Shown in pieces: positions 26,530 through 36,043 of a DNA stretch of 54,651 bases. The number at the start of each line of letters is the position of its first letter. The stretch's first letter is position 1. The notes under the pieces were generated by a model. That model had not been told where the DNA came from, did not search any database, and saw only the letters and a program-made list of their open reading frames with translations. This DNA is from Bacteroidales bacterium (GTDB lineage Bacteria; Bacteroidota; Bacteroidia; Bacteroidales; UBA932): assembly GCA_017501525.1 (NCBI GenBank), contig JAFVWT010000002.1, positions 1-54,651 of the forward strand, read 5' to 3'. A program made the position numbers and the translations under genes.

Positions 26530-26949
26530 ATGAATAGAGACGAAATTAAAAATTTTTTACCTCACAGGGAACCCATGCTACTTGTTGATGAAATGGTAGT
26601 CAACGAGGACGGTACTGTGGTAGGGAAATATCATGTTCGTGGAGACGAATTCTTCCTTCAAGGGCACTATCCTGGTAATCCGGTAGTTCCGGGGGTGATT
26701 CTTTGCGAAATTATGGGCCAATCAAGTTCTCTCTTAGTAAAGGAATTCCTTAAAGGAAAGACTCCTTATTTTACAGGAATAGATAAGACACGCTTCAAAC
26801 ATCCTGTATATCCCGGTGATACCGTTGAGGTTACAGCTCATATTACAAATCATAGAGCAATGTTGTTCTTTATTGAAGCGCAGGCAAAAGTAAACGGCAA
26901 ATTGTGTGTTGAGGCAACTCTCTCATTTGCTATTCTGGAAAATAAATAA
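26530..26949 (+). CDS. fabZ: 3-hydroxyacyl-ACP dehydratase
   Basis: The 139-residue hot-dog-fold dehydratase has the catalytic His in GHYPGNPVVPGV (near residue 46) and the Glu in LCEIMGQ (near 60). It removes water from 3-hydroxyacyl-ACP. It is shorter than the fused LpxC-FabZ protein common in Bacteroidales, so it is probably a second dehydratase. fabG follows after 8 bases. Confidence 0.92.
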   Translation: MNRDEIKNFLPHREPMLLVDEMVVNEDGTVVGKYHVRGDEFFLQGHYPGNPVVPGVILCEIMGQSSSLLVKEFLKGKTPYFTGIDKTRFKHPVYPGDTVEVTAHITNHRAMLFFIEAQAKVNGKLCVEATLSFAILENK

Positions 26950-26957
26950 AGTATAGA

Positions 26958-27704
26958 ATGATGGAATTATTAAAAGGTAAAGTCGCTTTGGTGACAGGTG
27001 CTGCTCGTGGCATCGGTAAAGCTATTGCAATGAAACTTGCCCAGGCAGGTGCAGATATCGCTTTTACAGATTTGAATGCTGATGAAAATTTCAATAAGAC
27101 TGTTGAGGAAATTTCAGCTTTGGGAGTAACTTGTCGTGGGTATGCTTCAAATGCTGCAGATTTTCAACAAGCTCACGATACAGTAGCACAAATCCATAAA
27201 GATTTTGGCCACATTGATGTGTTAGTTAACAATGCAGGAATAACACGCGATGGTCTTATGATGAGAATGACAGAGCAGCAATGGGATATGGTTATCAATG
27301 TAAATCTTAAGTCAGCATTTAACTTCACCCACGCACTTGTTCCTATTATGGCTCGCCAAAGAGGAGGCAGCATTATCAATATCTCATCTGTAGTAGGTGT
27401 AAATGGTAATGCAGGTCAATGTAATTATTCTGCTTCTAAGGCAGGTATGATTGGTCTTGCAAAATCAATTGCTCGTGAGATGGGATCTCGTGGTATCCGT
27501 GCAAATGCAATTGCACCAGGTTTTATCATCACAGAAATGACCAATGCTCTCTCAGAAGAGGTACGTGAGGAGTGGAATAAGAAGATTCCTCTTAAGAGAG
27601 GAGGTACTCCCGAGGATATTGCCAATGTAGCATTGTTCCTTGCTTCTGATCTCTCTTCTTATGTGACAGGTCAAGTTATAGTTTGTGACGGAGGTATGAT
27701 TTAA
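26958..27704 (+). CDS. fabG: 3-oxoacyl-ACP reductase
   Basis: This short-chain dehydrogenase of 248 residues has an NADPH-binding TGAARGIGKAIA motif, NNAGITRDG, and the active-site Ser (ISSVVG), Tyr and Lys (YSASKAG). It reduces 3-oxoacyl-ACP. Starts at 26958 and 26961 cannot be separated. It ends the fab operon before the convergent nifJ. There is no acyl carrier protein gene in the operon. Confidence 0.95.
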   Translation: MMELLKGKVALVTGAARGIGKAIAMKLAQAGADIAFTDLNADENFNKTVEEISALGVTCRGYASNAADFQQAHDTVAQIHKDFGHIDVLVNNAGITRDGLMMRMTEQQWDMVINVNLKSAFNFTHALVPIMARQRGGSIINISSVVGVNGNAGQCNYSASKAGMIGLAKSIAREMGSRGIRANAIAPGFIITEMTNALSEEVREEWNKKIPLKRGGTPEDIANVALFLASDLSSYVTGQVIVCDGGMI

Positions 27705-27730
27705 TTCCTTCGTGGATATATAGAATATTT

Positions 27731-27766
27731 AAAAGGGCCGGACTTTGTTCCGGCTCTTTTATTTTT
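27731..27766 (+). terminator. fab operon terminator
   Basis: A 12-bp stem (AAAAGGGCCGGA with TCCGGCTCTTTT, one G-U) is followed by ATTTTTC. Confidence 0.9.
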
Positions 27767-27780
27767 CTAATACTCTTCGC

Positions 27781-27817
27781 AAAAAAAGCTGCCTAACCTT
27801 TGATCGGTTAGGCAGCT
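27781..27817 (-). terminator. nifJ terminator
   Basis: Read on the minus strand, AGCTGCCTAACC and GGTTAGGCAGCT form a 12-bp stem followed by TTTTTT. It lies 28 bases after the nifJ stop. Confidence 0.92.
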
Positions 27818-27844
27818 CGGCATGATAATTATTCTATCTTAATA

Positions 27845-30800
27845 TTATAGCGAAAGCTTTTTATAAGACTCATAGCGGAGTTTTGCGAACTCTTCTGTTT
27901 TTGCAAATAGTTCCTCAGCTACTTGAGGGAATGTTTTCAAAAGTGAGCTGTAACGAACTTCTCCTTTGATAAATTCCTGGAATTTAGACCAATCAGGTTC
28001 TTTGCTGTCAAGAGTGAAAGGATTTTTACCTTCTTCAGCAAGTGCAGGATTGAATCTGTACAAATGCCAGTAACCACATTCTACGGCAAGTTTCTCTTCT
28101 GCCTGGCTTTTGCCCATTCCGTTTCTTAGTCCATGATTGATACAAGGTGCATAAGCGATGATCAATGAAGGTCCGTTGTAAGCTTCAGCTTCTTTAAGAA
28201 CGTTGAAGTATTGAGCAGGTGAAGCACCCATAGCAACTTGTGCTACATATACATAACCATAGCTCATAGCCATCATTCCAAGGTCTTTCTTACGGATTCT
28301 CTTACCTGAGGTTGCAAATTTGGCAACAGCTCCGGCAGGGGTAGATTTAGATGACTGTCCACCTGTATTAGAGTAAACCTCTGTATCGAGAACAAGAACA
28401 TTTACGTTTTCGCCAGATGCCAAGACATGATCCAATCCACCATATCCAATGTCGTAAGCCCAACCATCGCCACCGAATATCCATTGGCTTCTTGCAGCTA
28501 TATAGTCTTTATATTCAACAATTTGTTTGCAAATATCACAGTTGCATGCTTCTGCTAAAGGAATAATTGCATCTGCAATTTCTCTTGTAACGGCAGGATT
28601 GTTTCTGTCAGCCAACCATTTTTCATAAAGGGCTTTTAATTCAGCTGTGCAGCAGTTGCACTCAAGTCCTTGTCTGAATAGTCTTGCTACAGTCTCACGA
28701 ATTCTTTCAGTTCCCAGTTTCATACCAAGACCAAATTCGGCATTGTCTTCAAACAATGAATTGTCCCAAGCCGGTCCTCTGCCATTCTTGTCGGTACAAT
28801 AAGGAGAAGAAGGGAATGAACCACTATAGATTGATGAACAACCTGTTGCATTGGCAATCATCATTCTATCACCGAACAATTGTGTAATAGTCTTGATATA
28901 TGGAGTTTCTCCACAACCTGCACAAGCACCTGAGAATTCAAATAGAGGTTGTGCAAATTGTGAATTTTTAAGGTTAGCTGTCTTAGGAGCAACAGTGTCC
29001 TTATAACCAACATTCGCATGCAGGAAGTCGAAGTTCGCCTGTTCGTGTACCTGACTTTCAAGAGGTTTCATCACCAATGCCTTAGTCTTCGCAGGACATA
29101 CGTCAGCACAGTTTCCGCAACCTGTACAGTCCATAGGTGAAACCTGAATTGTGAAGCGATACTCCTTGAATGCAGCATTACCTTGAGTACTCTTGATTGC
29201 TGCAGAAGATTTTGAAAGCTCTTCTTCGGTAGATAGATAAGGACGGATAGCTGCGTGAGGACAAACGTATGCACATTGGTTACATTGTATACAGTTTTCA
29301 GGATTCCATTCAGGAACATTGACTGCAATACCACGTTTTTCAAATGCTGCTGTACCTGCAGGAATAGTACCATCGGTAAATTCTCCTGCAAATGCACTTA
29401 CAGGAATATCGTATCCATTTTGAGCATTTACAACGTCTGCTACGTTGCGAACCCACTCGGGAGCAAGACGGTCGAAGCTTGCGGGACGGAATCTTGAAAC
29501 TACATTACTCCATTCTGCAGGAACTTCAAGTTTTTCGTATTCTGCACCTCTGTCAACAGCTGCGTAGTTCATGTTGACAATCTTTTCTCCTTTTTTACCA
29601 TAGCTCTTGTCAATAGCTTTCTTCATAAAGCTGACAGCTTCCTCATAAGGGATGATATTGGTAATCTTGAAGAATGCAGACTGAAGGATTGTGTTTGTTC
29701 TGTTGCCTAAACCAATTTCCTCAGCAATCTTGGTAGCATTAATGATATATACTGTGAGATTCTTCTCTGCAATAGTCTGTTTTACATTGTCAGGAATTCT
29801 CTTGATAGTCTCTTCCATTGACCAAAGGCTGTTCAATAGGAATGTACCGCCTTGTTTGATACCTTTAAGAACATCGTATTTCTGTAGGTATGAAGGGACG
29901 TGGCATGCAACAAAATCGGGGGTTGATACAAGATATGGAGAGGTAATAGGGGTGTCTCCGAATCTCAAATGTGAGCAGGTGTATCCACCCGATTTCTTGG
30001 AGTCGTAGTCAAAATATCCCTGGCAATATTTAGGAGTGTGGTCTCCGATAATCTTAATGGTGTTTTTATTTGCACCTACAGTACCGTCTGAACCCAAACC
30101 ATAGAATTTACATTCGTATGTTCCCTCTTTTGCTAATGAAACTTCTTCTCCAACAGGAAGAGATTTGAATGTTACGTCATCAACGATACCGATGGTGAAG
30201 TCATTTTTAGGTTGTTTTGCCTTGAGATTCTTGAATACTGCAAAGATTTGTGCAGGGCTGGTATCTTTTGATGAAAGACCATAGCGGCCACCGATGATAA
30301 GTGGAGTGTTCTGCTGGTCAGCAAGAGTTGATTTTACATCAAGATAAAGAGGTTCACCTACTGAGCCGGGCTCTTTGCAACGATCAAGAACAGCAATTCT
30401 CTTGACACTCTTAGGCAGAACTCTTAGGAAATATTTGGCAGAGAAAGGTCTGTATAGACGAACAGTGATAACACCGACCTTTTCTCCTTTGGCTCTAAGA
30501 ACATCTACTACTTCACGAACTGTTTCACAAACAGAACCCATTGCGATTATAATATCTTTAGCATCTGGATCACCATAATAGTCGAAAGGCAAATAGTGAC
30601 GTCCTGTAAGTTCGCTGATTTCACCCATGTATCTTGCTACGATATCGGGAACAGCTTCGTAGTAACTGTTGCATGCTTCACGTGCTTGGAAGTATACATC
30701 GGGATTTTGTGCGGTTCCTTTTGTTACAGGTTTGTTGGGATTTAATGCTCTCTTACGGAATTTTGCAAGGGATTTTTCACTGATCATTCCTTTAAGTGCT

Positions 30801-31372
30801 TCAGAATCCAAAACCTCAATTTTCTGAATTTCGTGAGATGTACGGAATCCGTCGAAGAAGTGGATGAAAGGAACACTTGATTTGATGGTAGACAGATGTG
30901 CAACTGCTGCGAGGTCCATTGCCTCTTGTACACTTGACGAAGCCAGCATTGCAAATCCGGTTTGACGACATGCCATCACATCCTGGTGGTCGCCAAAGAT
31001 TGAGAGAGCCTGTGTTGCAAGAGCTCTTGCGGAAACGTGGAAAACTGTAGGCAGCAATTCGCCTGCAATTTTATACATATTGGGGATCATAAGAAGTAGA
31101 CCCTGGGATGCTGTGAATGTAGTTGTGAGTGCTCCGGCTTGGAGAGATCCATGAGCCGCACCTGCAGCGCCACCCTCACTTTGCATTTCGGTAACTTTAA
31201 CAACTTCTCCAAAGATGTTCTTTTTTCCGAATGAAGCCCACTCGTCTACATATTCAGCCATTGTAGAAGAAGGGGTAATGGGGTAGATAGCGGCGTGTTC
31301 GCTAAACATATACGCCACATGTGCGGCAGCATAGTTACCGTCACATGTAATAAATGTTTTTTCTTTTGCCAT
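27845..31372 (-). CDS. nifJ: Pyruvate:ferredoxin (flavodoxin) oxidoreductase
   Basis: The single-polypeptide enzyme (1175 residues) oxidises pyruvate to acetyl-CoA and CO2 and reduces ferredoxin, a typical step of anaerobes. The N-terminal TPP-pyrimidine-binding domain contains 'YPITPSSTMAE'. Two 4Fe-4S motifs lie at ~693-706 (CIQCNQCAYVCP) and ~746-757 (CTGCGNCADVCP). The third cluster starts with GACAGCGETPY, and the TPP-diphosphate site 'GGDGWAYDIGYGG' follows in the C-terminal part. Full length. It lies 44 bases downstream of fabD on the same strand and probably shares its transcript. Confidence 0.97.
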   Translation of the reverse strand: MAKEKTFITCDGNYAAAHVAYMFSEHAAIYPITPSSTMAEYVDEWASFGKKNIFGEVVKVTEMQSEGGAAGAAHGSLQAGALTTTFTASQGLLLMIPNMYKIAGELLPTVFHVSARALATQALSIFGDHQDVMACRQTGFAMLASSSVQEAMDLAAVAHLSTIKSSVPFIHFFDGFRTSHEIQKIEVLDSEALKGMISEKSLAKFRKRALNPNKPVTKGTAQNPDVYFQAREACNSYYEAVPDIVARYMGEISELTGRHYLPFDYYGDPDAKDIIIAMGSVCETVREVVDVLRAKGEKVGVITVRLYRPFSAKYFLRVLPKSVKRIAVLDRCKEPGSVGEPLYLDVKSTLADQQNTPLIIGGRYGLSSKDTSPAQIFAVFKNLKAKQPKNDFTIGIVDDVTFKSLPVGEEVSLAKEGTYECKFYGLGSDGTVGANKNTIKIIGDHTPKYCQGYFDYDSKKSGGYTCSHLRFGDTPITSPYLVSTPDFVACHVPSYLQKYDVLKGIKQGGTFLLNSLWSMEETIKRIPDNVKQTIAEKNLTVYIINATKIAEEIGLGNRTNTILQSAFFKITNIIPYEEAVSFMKKAIDKSYGKKGEKIVNMNYAAVDRGAEYEKLEVPAEWSNVVSRFRPASFDRLAPEWVRNVADVVNAQNGYDIPVSAFAGEFTDGTIPAGTAAFEKRGIAVNVPEWNPENCIQCNQCAYVCPHAAIRPYLSTEEELSKSSAAIKSTQGNAAFKEYRFTIQVSPMDCTGCGNCADVCPAKTKALVMKPLESQVHEQANFDFLHANVGYKDTVAPKTANLKNSQFAQPLFEFSGACAGCGETPYIKTITQLFGDRMMIANATGCSSIYSGSFPSSPYCTDKNGRGPAWDNSLFEDNAEFGLGMKLGTERIRETVARLFRQGLECNCCTAELKALYEKWLADRNNPAVTREIADAIIPLAEACNCDICKQIVEYKDYIAARSQWIFGGDGWAYDIGYGGLDHVLASGENVNVLVLDTEVYSNTGGQSSKSTPAGAVAKFATSGKRIRKKDLGMMAMSYGYVYVAQVAMGASPAQYFNVLKEAEAYNGPSLIIAYAPCINHGLRNGMGKSQAEEKLAVECGYWHLYRFNPALAEEGKNPFTLDSKEPDWSKFQEFIKGEVRYSSLLKTFPQVAEELFAKTEEFAKLRYESYKKLSL

Positions 31373-31416
31373 TATAGGACTGTTTTATTGGTTATAAATT
31401 GTAGTTAATTAATTTC

Positions 31417-32265
31417 TTATATACATTTTTTGATTAGCCCCTGGAGTACATTTCCAGGACCCAATTCGATAAATTCCAAAGCACCATCATTGTGCATGTT
31501 GAGAACTGTCTGTGTCCACCTGACAGGAGATGTCAACTGCTTTAACAATTTCTCTTTGATGATTTCAGGGGCTGTGCTCGGCTTGGCATCTACATTCTGG
31601 TAAATCGGACACACAGGGGTGTTGATATGAGCTTTCTGAATTGCTTCGGCAAGTTCAATACGTGCATCTTCCATCAATGGAGAATGGAAGGCGCCACCTA
31701 CGGGCAGTACCAATGCCCTTTTTGCACCTGCTTCCTTAAGCAAGGCACAGGCATTATTGACAGATTCTATGGTTCCTGAAATTACCAGCTGACCTGGACA
31801 ATTGTAGTTTGCAGGTCTGACCAGCCCCTCTACAGTAGCGCATATTTCTTCTACTTTTTCATCCGGCAAACCTAACACCGCCGCCATAGTGGACGGAGTT
31901 TTTTCGCAGCATTTCTGCATAGCCATTGCGCGAGTAGAGACCAATCTAAGCCCATCTTCAAAAGACATTGCACCTGCTGCCACTAAAGCAGAAAATTCTC
32001 CGAGTGAATGACCTGCTACCATATCGGGCTTGAAATTTTCGGTTGTCGCTGCTGCAACTACAGAGTGAATAAATATTGCCGGCTGGGTAACTTTTGTTTG
32101 TTTCAAGTCGTCGGCAGAACCTGAAAACATGATTTCTTTAATGTTGAATCCGAGTATGTCGTTTCCTTTTTCAAACATCTCTTTCGCAATGGGAAAATTC
32201 TCATAAAGATCTTTTCCCATCCCAGTAAATTGGGCTCCTTGTCCTGGAAAAACGTATGCTTTCAT
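31417..32265 (-). CDS. fabD: Malonyl-CoA:ACP transacylase
   Basis: The 282-residue enzyme loads malonyl onto ACP. The nucleophile is Ser87 in GHSLGE, the GQGAQ oxyanion-loop motif is at 8-12, and the catalytic His lies in GGAFHSPLM (near 197). It converges with the fab operon through nifJ. It is divergent from tRNA-Arg, which begins 36 bases upstream. Confidence 0.95.
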   Translation of the reverse strand: MKAYVFPGQGAQFTGMGKDLYENFPIAKEMFEKGNDILGFNIKEIMFSGSADDLKQTKVTQPAIFIHSVVAAATTENFKPDMVAGHSLGEFSALVAAGAMSFEDGLRLVSTRAMAMQKCCEKTPSTMAAVLGLPDEKVEEICATVEGLVRPANYNCPGQLVISGTIESVNNACALLKEAGAKRALVLPVGGAFHSPLMEDARIELAEAIQKAHINTPVCPIYQNVDAKPSTAPEIIKEKLLKQLTSPVRWTQTVLNMHNDGALEFIELGPGNVLQGLIKKCI

Positions 32266-32282
32266 CTATTAAAATTTATTTG

Positions 32283-32290
32283 TACATTTG
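32283..32290 (+). promoter_or_regulatory. tRNA-Arg promoter -7 box
   Basis: TACATTTG matches TAnnTTTG and lies 11 bases before the first base of the tRNA. Confidence 0.6.
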
Positions 32291-32301
32291 CATCTTCAAA
32301 C

Positions 32302-32373
32302 GCCTCCGTAGTTTAATGGATAGAATTAGAGATTCCGGTTCTCTCGGTTGGGGTTCGATTCCCCACGGAGGTG
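32302..32373 (+). tRNA. tRNA-Arg (CCG)
   Basis: The acceptor is GCCTCCG with CGGAGGT (first pair G-T) and discriminator G. The D arm is GTTT/GAAT with AATGGATA in the loop. The anticodon stem is AGAGA/TCTCT, and its loop TTCCGGT gives anticodon CCG, reading codon CGG (Arg). The T arm is TGGGG/CCCCA with loop TTCGATT. CCA is not encoded. Confidence 0.93.
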
Positions 32374-32389
32374 CTTTCTTTCTCTTTTC

Positions 32390-32932
32390 CTAATTGTCTT
32401 CTAAATTTTCTAACTCTCCCTTTTCCTTTGTTTTCTTTCGTATTATATACATTGAAACAAAATCAGAAACTGCATATGTCAGCAAAATAATTCCGAAAAT
32501 AATAAAGAGCATGTTTCCGCTTATATCGGGGAAGAAAAACAGCAGAATTCCGCCCAAAGTAGTCAGAGCGGGTACGATATACATGCCCCAATGTAGATTC
32601 AGTACCTTGGATGCTTTAATGAGCTTGACCAATTCACTGATTCCTATCGATAATAGGACTATTCCAAATATAAACATGACAAGTCCTGCAAAGAATTTTG
32701 GAAAAACCAGCAGCACCAGTCCGAACAATGAATCTACGGCAGCATTGAGCAACAGGATGTTGTTGATCTCACCCTTCTCCTTTTTTATGAAATAATAAAT
32801 AAGTGAGGCAATCCCTATCGATAGTATTAACGCTCCTATAATCAGTACTATGTATTCTTTGATCAGACTTGGCCAAATCAGCAGGGCCAGACCGGCGATA
32901 AGGGCTATTATGGAGTTAAATTTAGAATTCAT
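32390..32932 (-). CDS. DUF308/HdeD-like membrane protein
   Basis: The protein has six predicted membrane helices in pairs (for example 'FNSIIALIAGLALLIW', 'YIVLIIGALILSIGIASLI', 'AVDSLFGLVLLVFPKFF'), with the repeating Gly-rich pattern of the HdeD/DUF308 family and a charged cytoplasmic tail. HdeD is known from acid resistance in Escherichia coli; the function here is unknown. I choose the ATG at 32932. An upstream frame extension to 32986 runs through a minus-strand TATATTTG promoter box at 32955-32962. Confidence 0.8.
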   Translation of the reverse strand: MNSKFNSIIALIAGLALLIWPSLIKEYIVLIIGALILSIGIASLIYYFIKKEKGEINNILLLNAAVDSLFGLVLLVFPKFFAGLVMFIFGIVLLSIGISELVKLIKASKVLNLHWGMYIVPALTTLGGILLFFFPDISGNMLFIIFGIILLTYAVSDFVSMYIIRKKTKEKGELENLEDN

Positions 32933-32954
32933 ACCTATTCTATTAATTATTTTA

Positions 32955-33002
32955 CAAATATACAAAACGATTTTTAAAAGTAGCATATAATGTTTAACTT
33001 TG
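32955..33002. promoter_or_regulatory. Divergent promoter pair
   Basis: Minus-strand TATATTTG (32955-32962) serves the DUF308 gene. Plus-strand TAACTTTG (32995-33002) serves the lipoprotein at 33028. Both match TAnnTTTG. Confidence 0.6.
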
Positions 33003-33027
33003 TGACAGCAATAATTCTAATACACCT

Positions 33028-33516
33028 ATGAAACGTATTTTTTTGTTAATTTTTACGACTCTTTTGCTCTGTTCGTGCGGTAGTGCATCTAAGATAAACA
33101 GGGCTGACCAACCATGGACTTATGAAGTGGAAAGTGTTGGTGTGGGAGCAGATGGAACTTATGCCATTAGAATCTGGAGTTATTCCAGAAAACCGGAAAT
33201 TCCAATTGAGAAACCTAAACAAAATGCAATCCATGCTACCCTCTTTAGAGGAATACCGGCAGGTGGAGGTGCTGTGGCACAGCCGCCGTTAGTTCCATCA
33301 GATTGTGGGTACACCCAAGATTCTCTTTTCTTCCAGAATTTTTTTGTAGCAGATTACCAACGCTTTGTAAATTCTGTGGCGAGGGGTAGTGCTCAAGTAG
33401 TCAAAAGTGGCCGTCGGGAATATAAGATCGGGTATGTGATGTCCATAGCAAAGGATAATCTTAGAACATATCTTGAGGAAGAAGGTATTATCAAGTCCCT
33501 TTCCGATGGTTTTTAA
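33028..33516 (+). CDS. Small lipoprotein of unknown function
   Basis: The 162-residue protein has a lipoprotein signal with lipobox LLCSC (Cys17). The rest is soluble, with 'SVGVGADGTYAIRIWSYSR' and 'RREYKIGYVMSIAKDNLRTYLEEEGIIKSL' as its most distinctive parts. I recognise no domain. It opens a run of exported proteins (WG-repeat, 509-residue protein) ending with a patatin; gaps are 37, 22 and 5 bases, so they look like one operon. Confidence 0.8.
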   Translation: MKRIFLLIFTTLLLCSCGSASKINRADQPWTYEVESVGVGADGTYAIRIWSYSRKPEIPIEKPKQNAIHATLFRGIPAGGGAVAQPPLVPSDCGYTQDSLFFQNFFVADYQRFVNSVARGSAQVVKSGRREYKIGYVMSIAKDNLRTYLEEEGIIKSLSDGF

Positions 33517-33553
33517 AATTTGAATTCGTGTACTTAATCATAATTGTTTATAT

Positions 33554-34486
33554 ATGAGAAAATTTTATTTGCTATTATTGTTCCTGTTAGGAACTGTTTT
33601 GTCTGCAGGAGCGCAACATTTATATCCGTTTTCTTCCAACGGGAAATGGGGTTATAAAAATGTTGATGATAAGGTTGTTGTAGATGCTATCTATAATTCG
33701 GCATCCAGAACGATAGATGGTTATGGAATTGTTTCCAAGACTATTGGAGGAAAGGTGAAGTATGGTGTTATAGATGAAAAAGGCGCTATCGTTATTGATT
33801 TACTTTATGACTATATTGACCTTTGTAATGAGGGATATGTAGCCGTTTATTCGGGGGCGATGGATGAACTTTCATTTACTCATGGAAAATGGTCTCTTTA
33901 TAGTCTGGACGGGACTAAGGTCTCTGAGGATTATTATGCTTTGGGACCCGTTATCAATGGGGTTGCGTGGGCTAATAGTCAGCAGATGAGTGTCAAAAGG
34001 CGCATAAGAAGAATGCCTATAGTGGACAAAAAAGGCAAGGAACAGGGTTTCGAGAGAGTCTTTGCTGTCTCCAAGAAGTTTAAAATGAATGAATTGTTTC
34101 AGGTGGAATTGGATCAGGATCCCGATTATTCAGGAAATTGGTTCCTTATCAATACCCAGGGAGAGAAAATTTCCAATGAGTATGATAAGGTCGGGGCTTT
34201 TGTCGGAGGTCTTGCATGGGTCAGCCGCAATGGCAAGTATGGATTCATCAACATAAAGGGTGAAGAGGTTATACCTGTTAAATATAAGATGGTAGAGGGA
34301 GCTCCTAAAGCTCCTGCCACTGCACTCAGATTCAATTCTGAAAATTTGCAGGTGAGATGGGTCGCCAATCATGCAGGTGAGTTGGCCTGGATAGATGAGA
34401 ATGGAAAAATTGTAGTCGATTTTACTTCTACCAATGGAAAATTGCCGATAGGAAGGAAAGTGAGTGAAAAGATGTGGGATTTTTAG
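33554..34486 (+). CDS. Exported WG-repeat protein
   Basis: The protein has a signal peptide (ending GAQH near residue 22) followed by about six WG-type beta repeats: 'SSNGKWGYKNVDDKVVVDAIYN', 'YGVIDEKGAIVIDLLYDY', 'GKWSLYSLDGTKVS', 'FLINTQGEKISNEYDKVG', 'NGKYGFINIKGEEVIPVKYK' and 'AWIDENGKIVVDF'. WG repeats occur in many secreted Bacteroidetes proteins and are thought to mediate binding. 310 residues. Second gene of the run; role unknown. Confidence 0.85.
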   Translation: MRKFYLLLLFLLGTVLSAGAQHLYPFSSNGKWGYKNVDDKVVVDAIYNSASRTIDGYGIVSKTIGGKVKYGVIDEKGAIVIDLLYDYIDLCNEGYVAVYSGAMDELSFTHGKWSLYSLDGTKVSEDYYALGPVINGVAWANSQQMSVKRRIRRMPIVDKKGKEQGFERVFAVSKKFKMNELFQVELDQDPDYSGNWFLINTQGEKISNEYDKVGAFVGGLAWVSRNGKYGFINIKGEEVIPVKYKMVEGAPKAPATALRFNSENLQVRWVANHAGELAWIDENGKIVVDFTSTNGKLPIGRKVSEKMWDF

Positions 34487-34508
34487 GATTATCTTAAAGT
34501 GAAACAAT

Positions 34509-36038
34509 ATGAAAAGAATATATTTAATACTGCTTATATCAATGTTGTTTACCCCCTGTGTATTTTCTCAGGAGGGAGGTATAAACTATTTGACCAAGGA
34601 TGAGGTCCAGGCTAAAGAACAGGCTCCATATCGAAGAAGTTCCTTGTACTCTGTTTTAATAAGTCATCCACATTTAAAGATGGACAAGTATATCGTGGAT
34701 GCGTATATGTCGTTGGAGACTCCGGATAAATACAATAATCACGATTTGAGTGTCAAATGTCTGACAACCTACAGTAAGAAGGATGATGTCAGGCGTGAAT
34801 TTGATGATTTTCTTAGAAATAATCAGGTGGCCAAGAGGTTGGTTTCCAAGTGGTTTATGAGGGATAAAACCTATGGTTGGAATTCGGCGGATCTGGTGAT
34901 GGAGAGAGGATTGTATGATATTGACGCAACAGATATAGAGGAGGCTTCTCAGACCAAAAGGGGGATGGATGCTTTGGCTGACAGAGGCTTTGAACTGATA
35001 GAAAATACATTTGTGATAGCTAATGATATTACTTATGTGGATCATGAACAGAATGCTGATGTGGCACGGGGAATTTTTGCCATTATCGGGGCAGTTGCAG
35101 CAATTGCAACCGGAGACGATAATAACATTGTTACCGCAGTATCTTCGGTGGCTGCTACAATCTCTTCAGCAATATCCGGTTTTACTGTTAAGATCACTTC
35201 GTATTTGTATCAGCTTGACTGGACTCAGGAAATTGCCGACAAATATTTTGAAGATTACTATATTGAAAAACCACAGAGTGACGAGGAGATGGCCCAATTG
35301 GCGCAAGATCCGACCATTGCCCAGAAGAAAAGTGCATACGAAAATGATAATAAAACCTTTACACTTTCATATTTGGGAAAATATCAGGCTAAGAGTGCCA
35401 AACCTGTTTTGAGAGGTCTGTACAATCCTACTGACGTATTCAGAAAGGTGTGCGGTAGGGCGATTGATGATAATGTGATGGCTTTGCAGAAGAGTTATGA
35501 TCAGTTTAAGGTCAAGGTTCCGTTATACAGTACAGAGCCTTTGTTGGCAAAGATTGGTATGAAAGAGGGGGTTAATGCCAAGACCAGATATGAAGTGCTG
35601 ATGCCTGTCTATGATGAGTCTACAGGAAGAATGGATTATCGTCGCCGCGGTGTGATTAGACCGATTCCCGAGAAGATTTGGGATAATAGATATATGGCGA
35701 CAGAAGAGGATGCAGTAGGTTCTTATTTGAATTCCACTTCATTTGAGATTGTTAGTGGAGGAAACTTTACTGAAGGGATGCTTATAAGAGAGATGGGTGG
35801 CAAATCGGGCTCAATGGGTAAGAAATCGGGAAGAGTAAGTTCTTCGGGTTCAAAGAACAAGAAGGTGAAGAATTCTTCGAGTGATGCAACTGTGTCAGGT
35901 AGTGAATCTTCATCAAGTAAGATGAGTAAACCTGGAAGGACAAAGAAGTCCGGGAAGACTAAAAAATCTAAGGCAGACAGGATTGGTAATTCTGTTGACG
36001 AGAATTCTCAAAGAGAAAGTATGATGAAAAAAAGATAG
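34509..36038 (+). CDS. Exported protein of unknown function with basic Ser/Lys tail
   Basis: The 509-residue protein has a signal peptide ending near 'CVFSQ'. Its middle contains one hydrophobic, Ala/Gly-rich segment ('GIFAIIGAVAAIATG' then 'SVAATISSAISGF', residues ~180-225), which could be a membrane-inserting hairpin. The last ~85 residues are low-complexity Ser/Lys/Gly ('KKSGRVSSSGSKNKKVKNSS', 'KTKKSKAD'). I recognise no domain. It is 22 bases after the WG-repeat gene and 5 bases before the patatin gene. Confidence 0.75.
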   Translation: MKRIYLILLISMLFTPCVFSQEGGINYLTKDEVQAKEQAPYRRSSLYSVLISHPHLKMDKYIVDAYMSLETPDKYNNHDLSVKCLTTYSKKDDVRREFDDFLRNNQVAKRLVSKWFMRDKTYGWNSADLVMERGLYDIDATDIEEASQTKRGMDALADRGFELIENTFVIANDITYVDHEQNADVARGIFAIIGAVAAIATGDDNNIVTAVSSVAATISSAISGFTVKITSYLYQLDWTQEIADKYFEDYYIEKPQSDEEMAQLAQDPTIAQKKSAYENDNKTFTLSYLGKYQAKSAKPVLRGLYNPTDVFRKVCGRAIDDNVMALQKSYDQFKVKVPLYSTEPLLAKIGMKEGVNAKTRYEVLMPVYDESTGRMDYRRRGVIRPIPEKIWDNRYMATEEDAVGSYLNSTSFEIVSGGNFTEGMLIREMGGKSGSMGKKSGRVSSSGSKNKKVKNSSSDATVSGSESSSSKMSKPGRTKKSGKTKKSKADRIGNSVDENSQRESMMKKR

Positions 36039-36043
36039 TTAAG

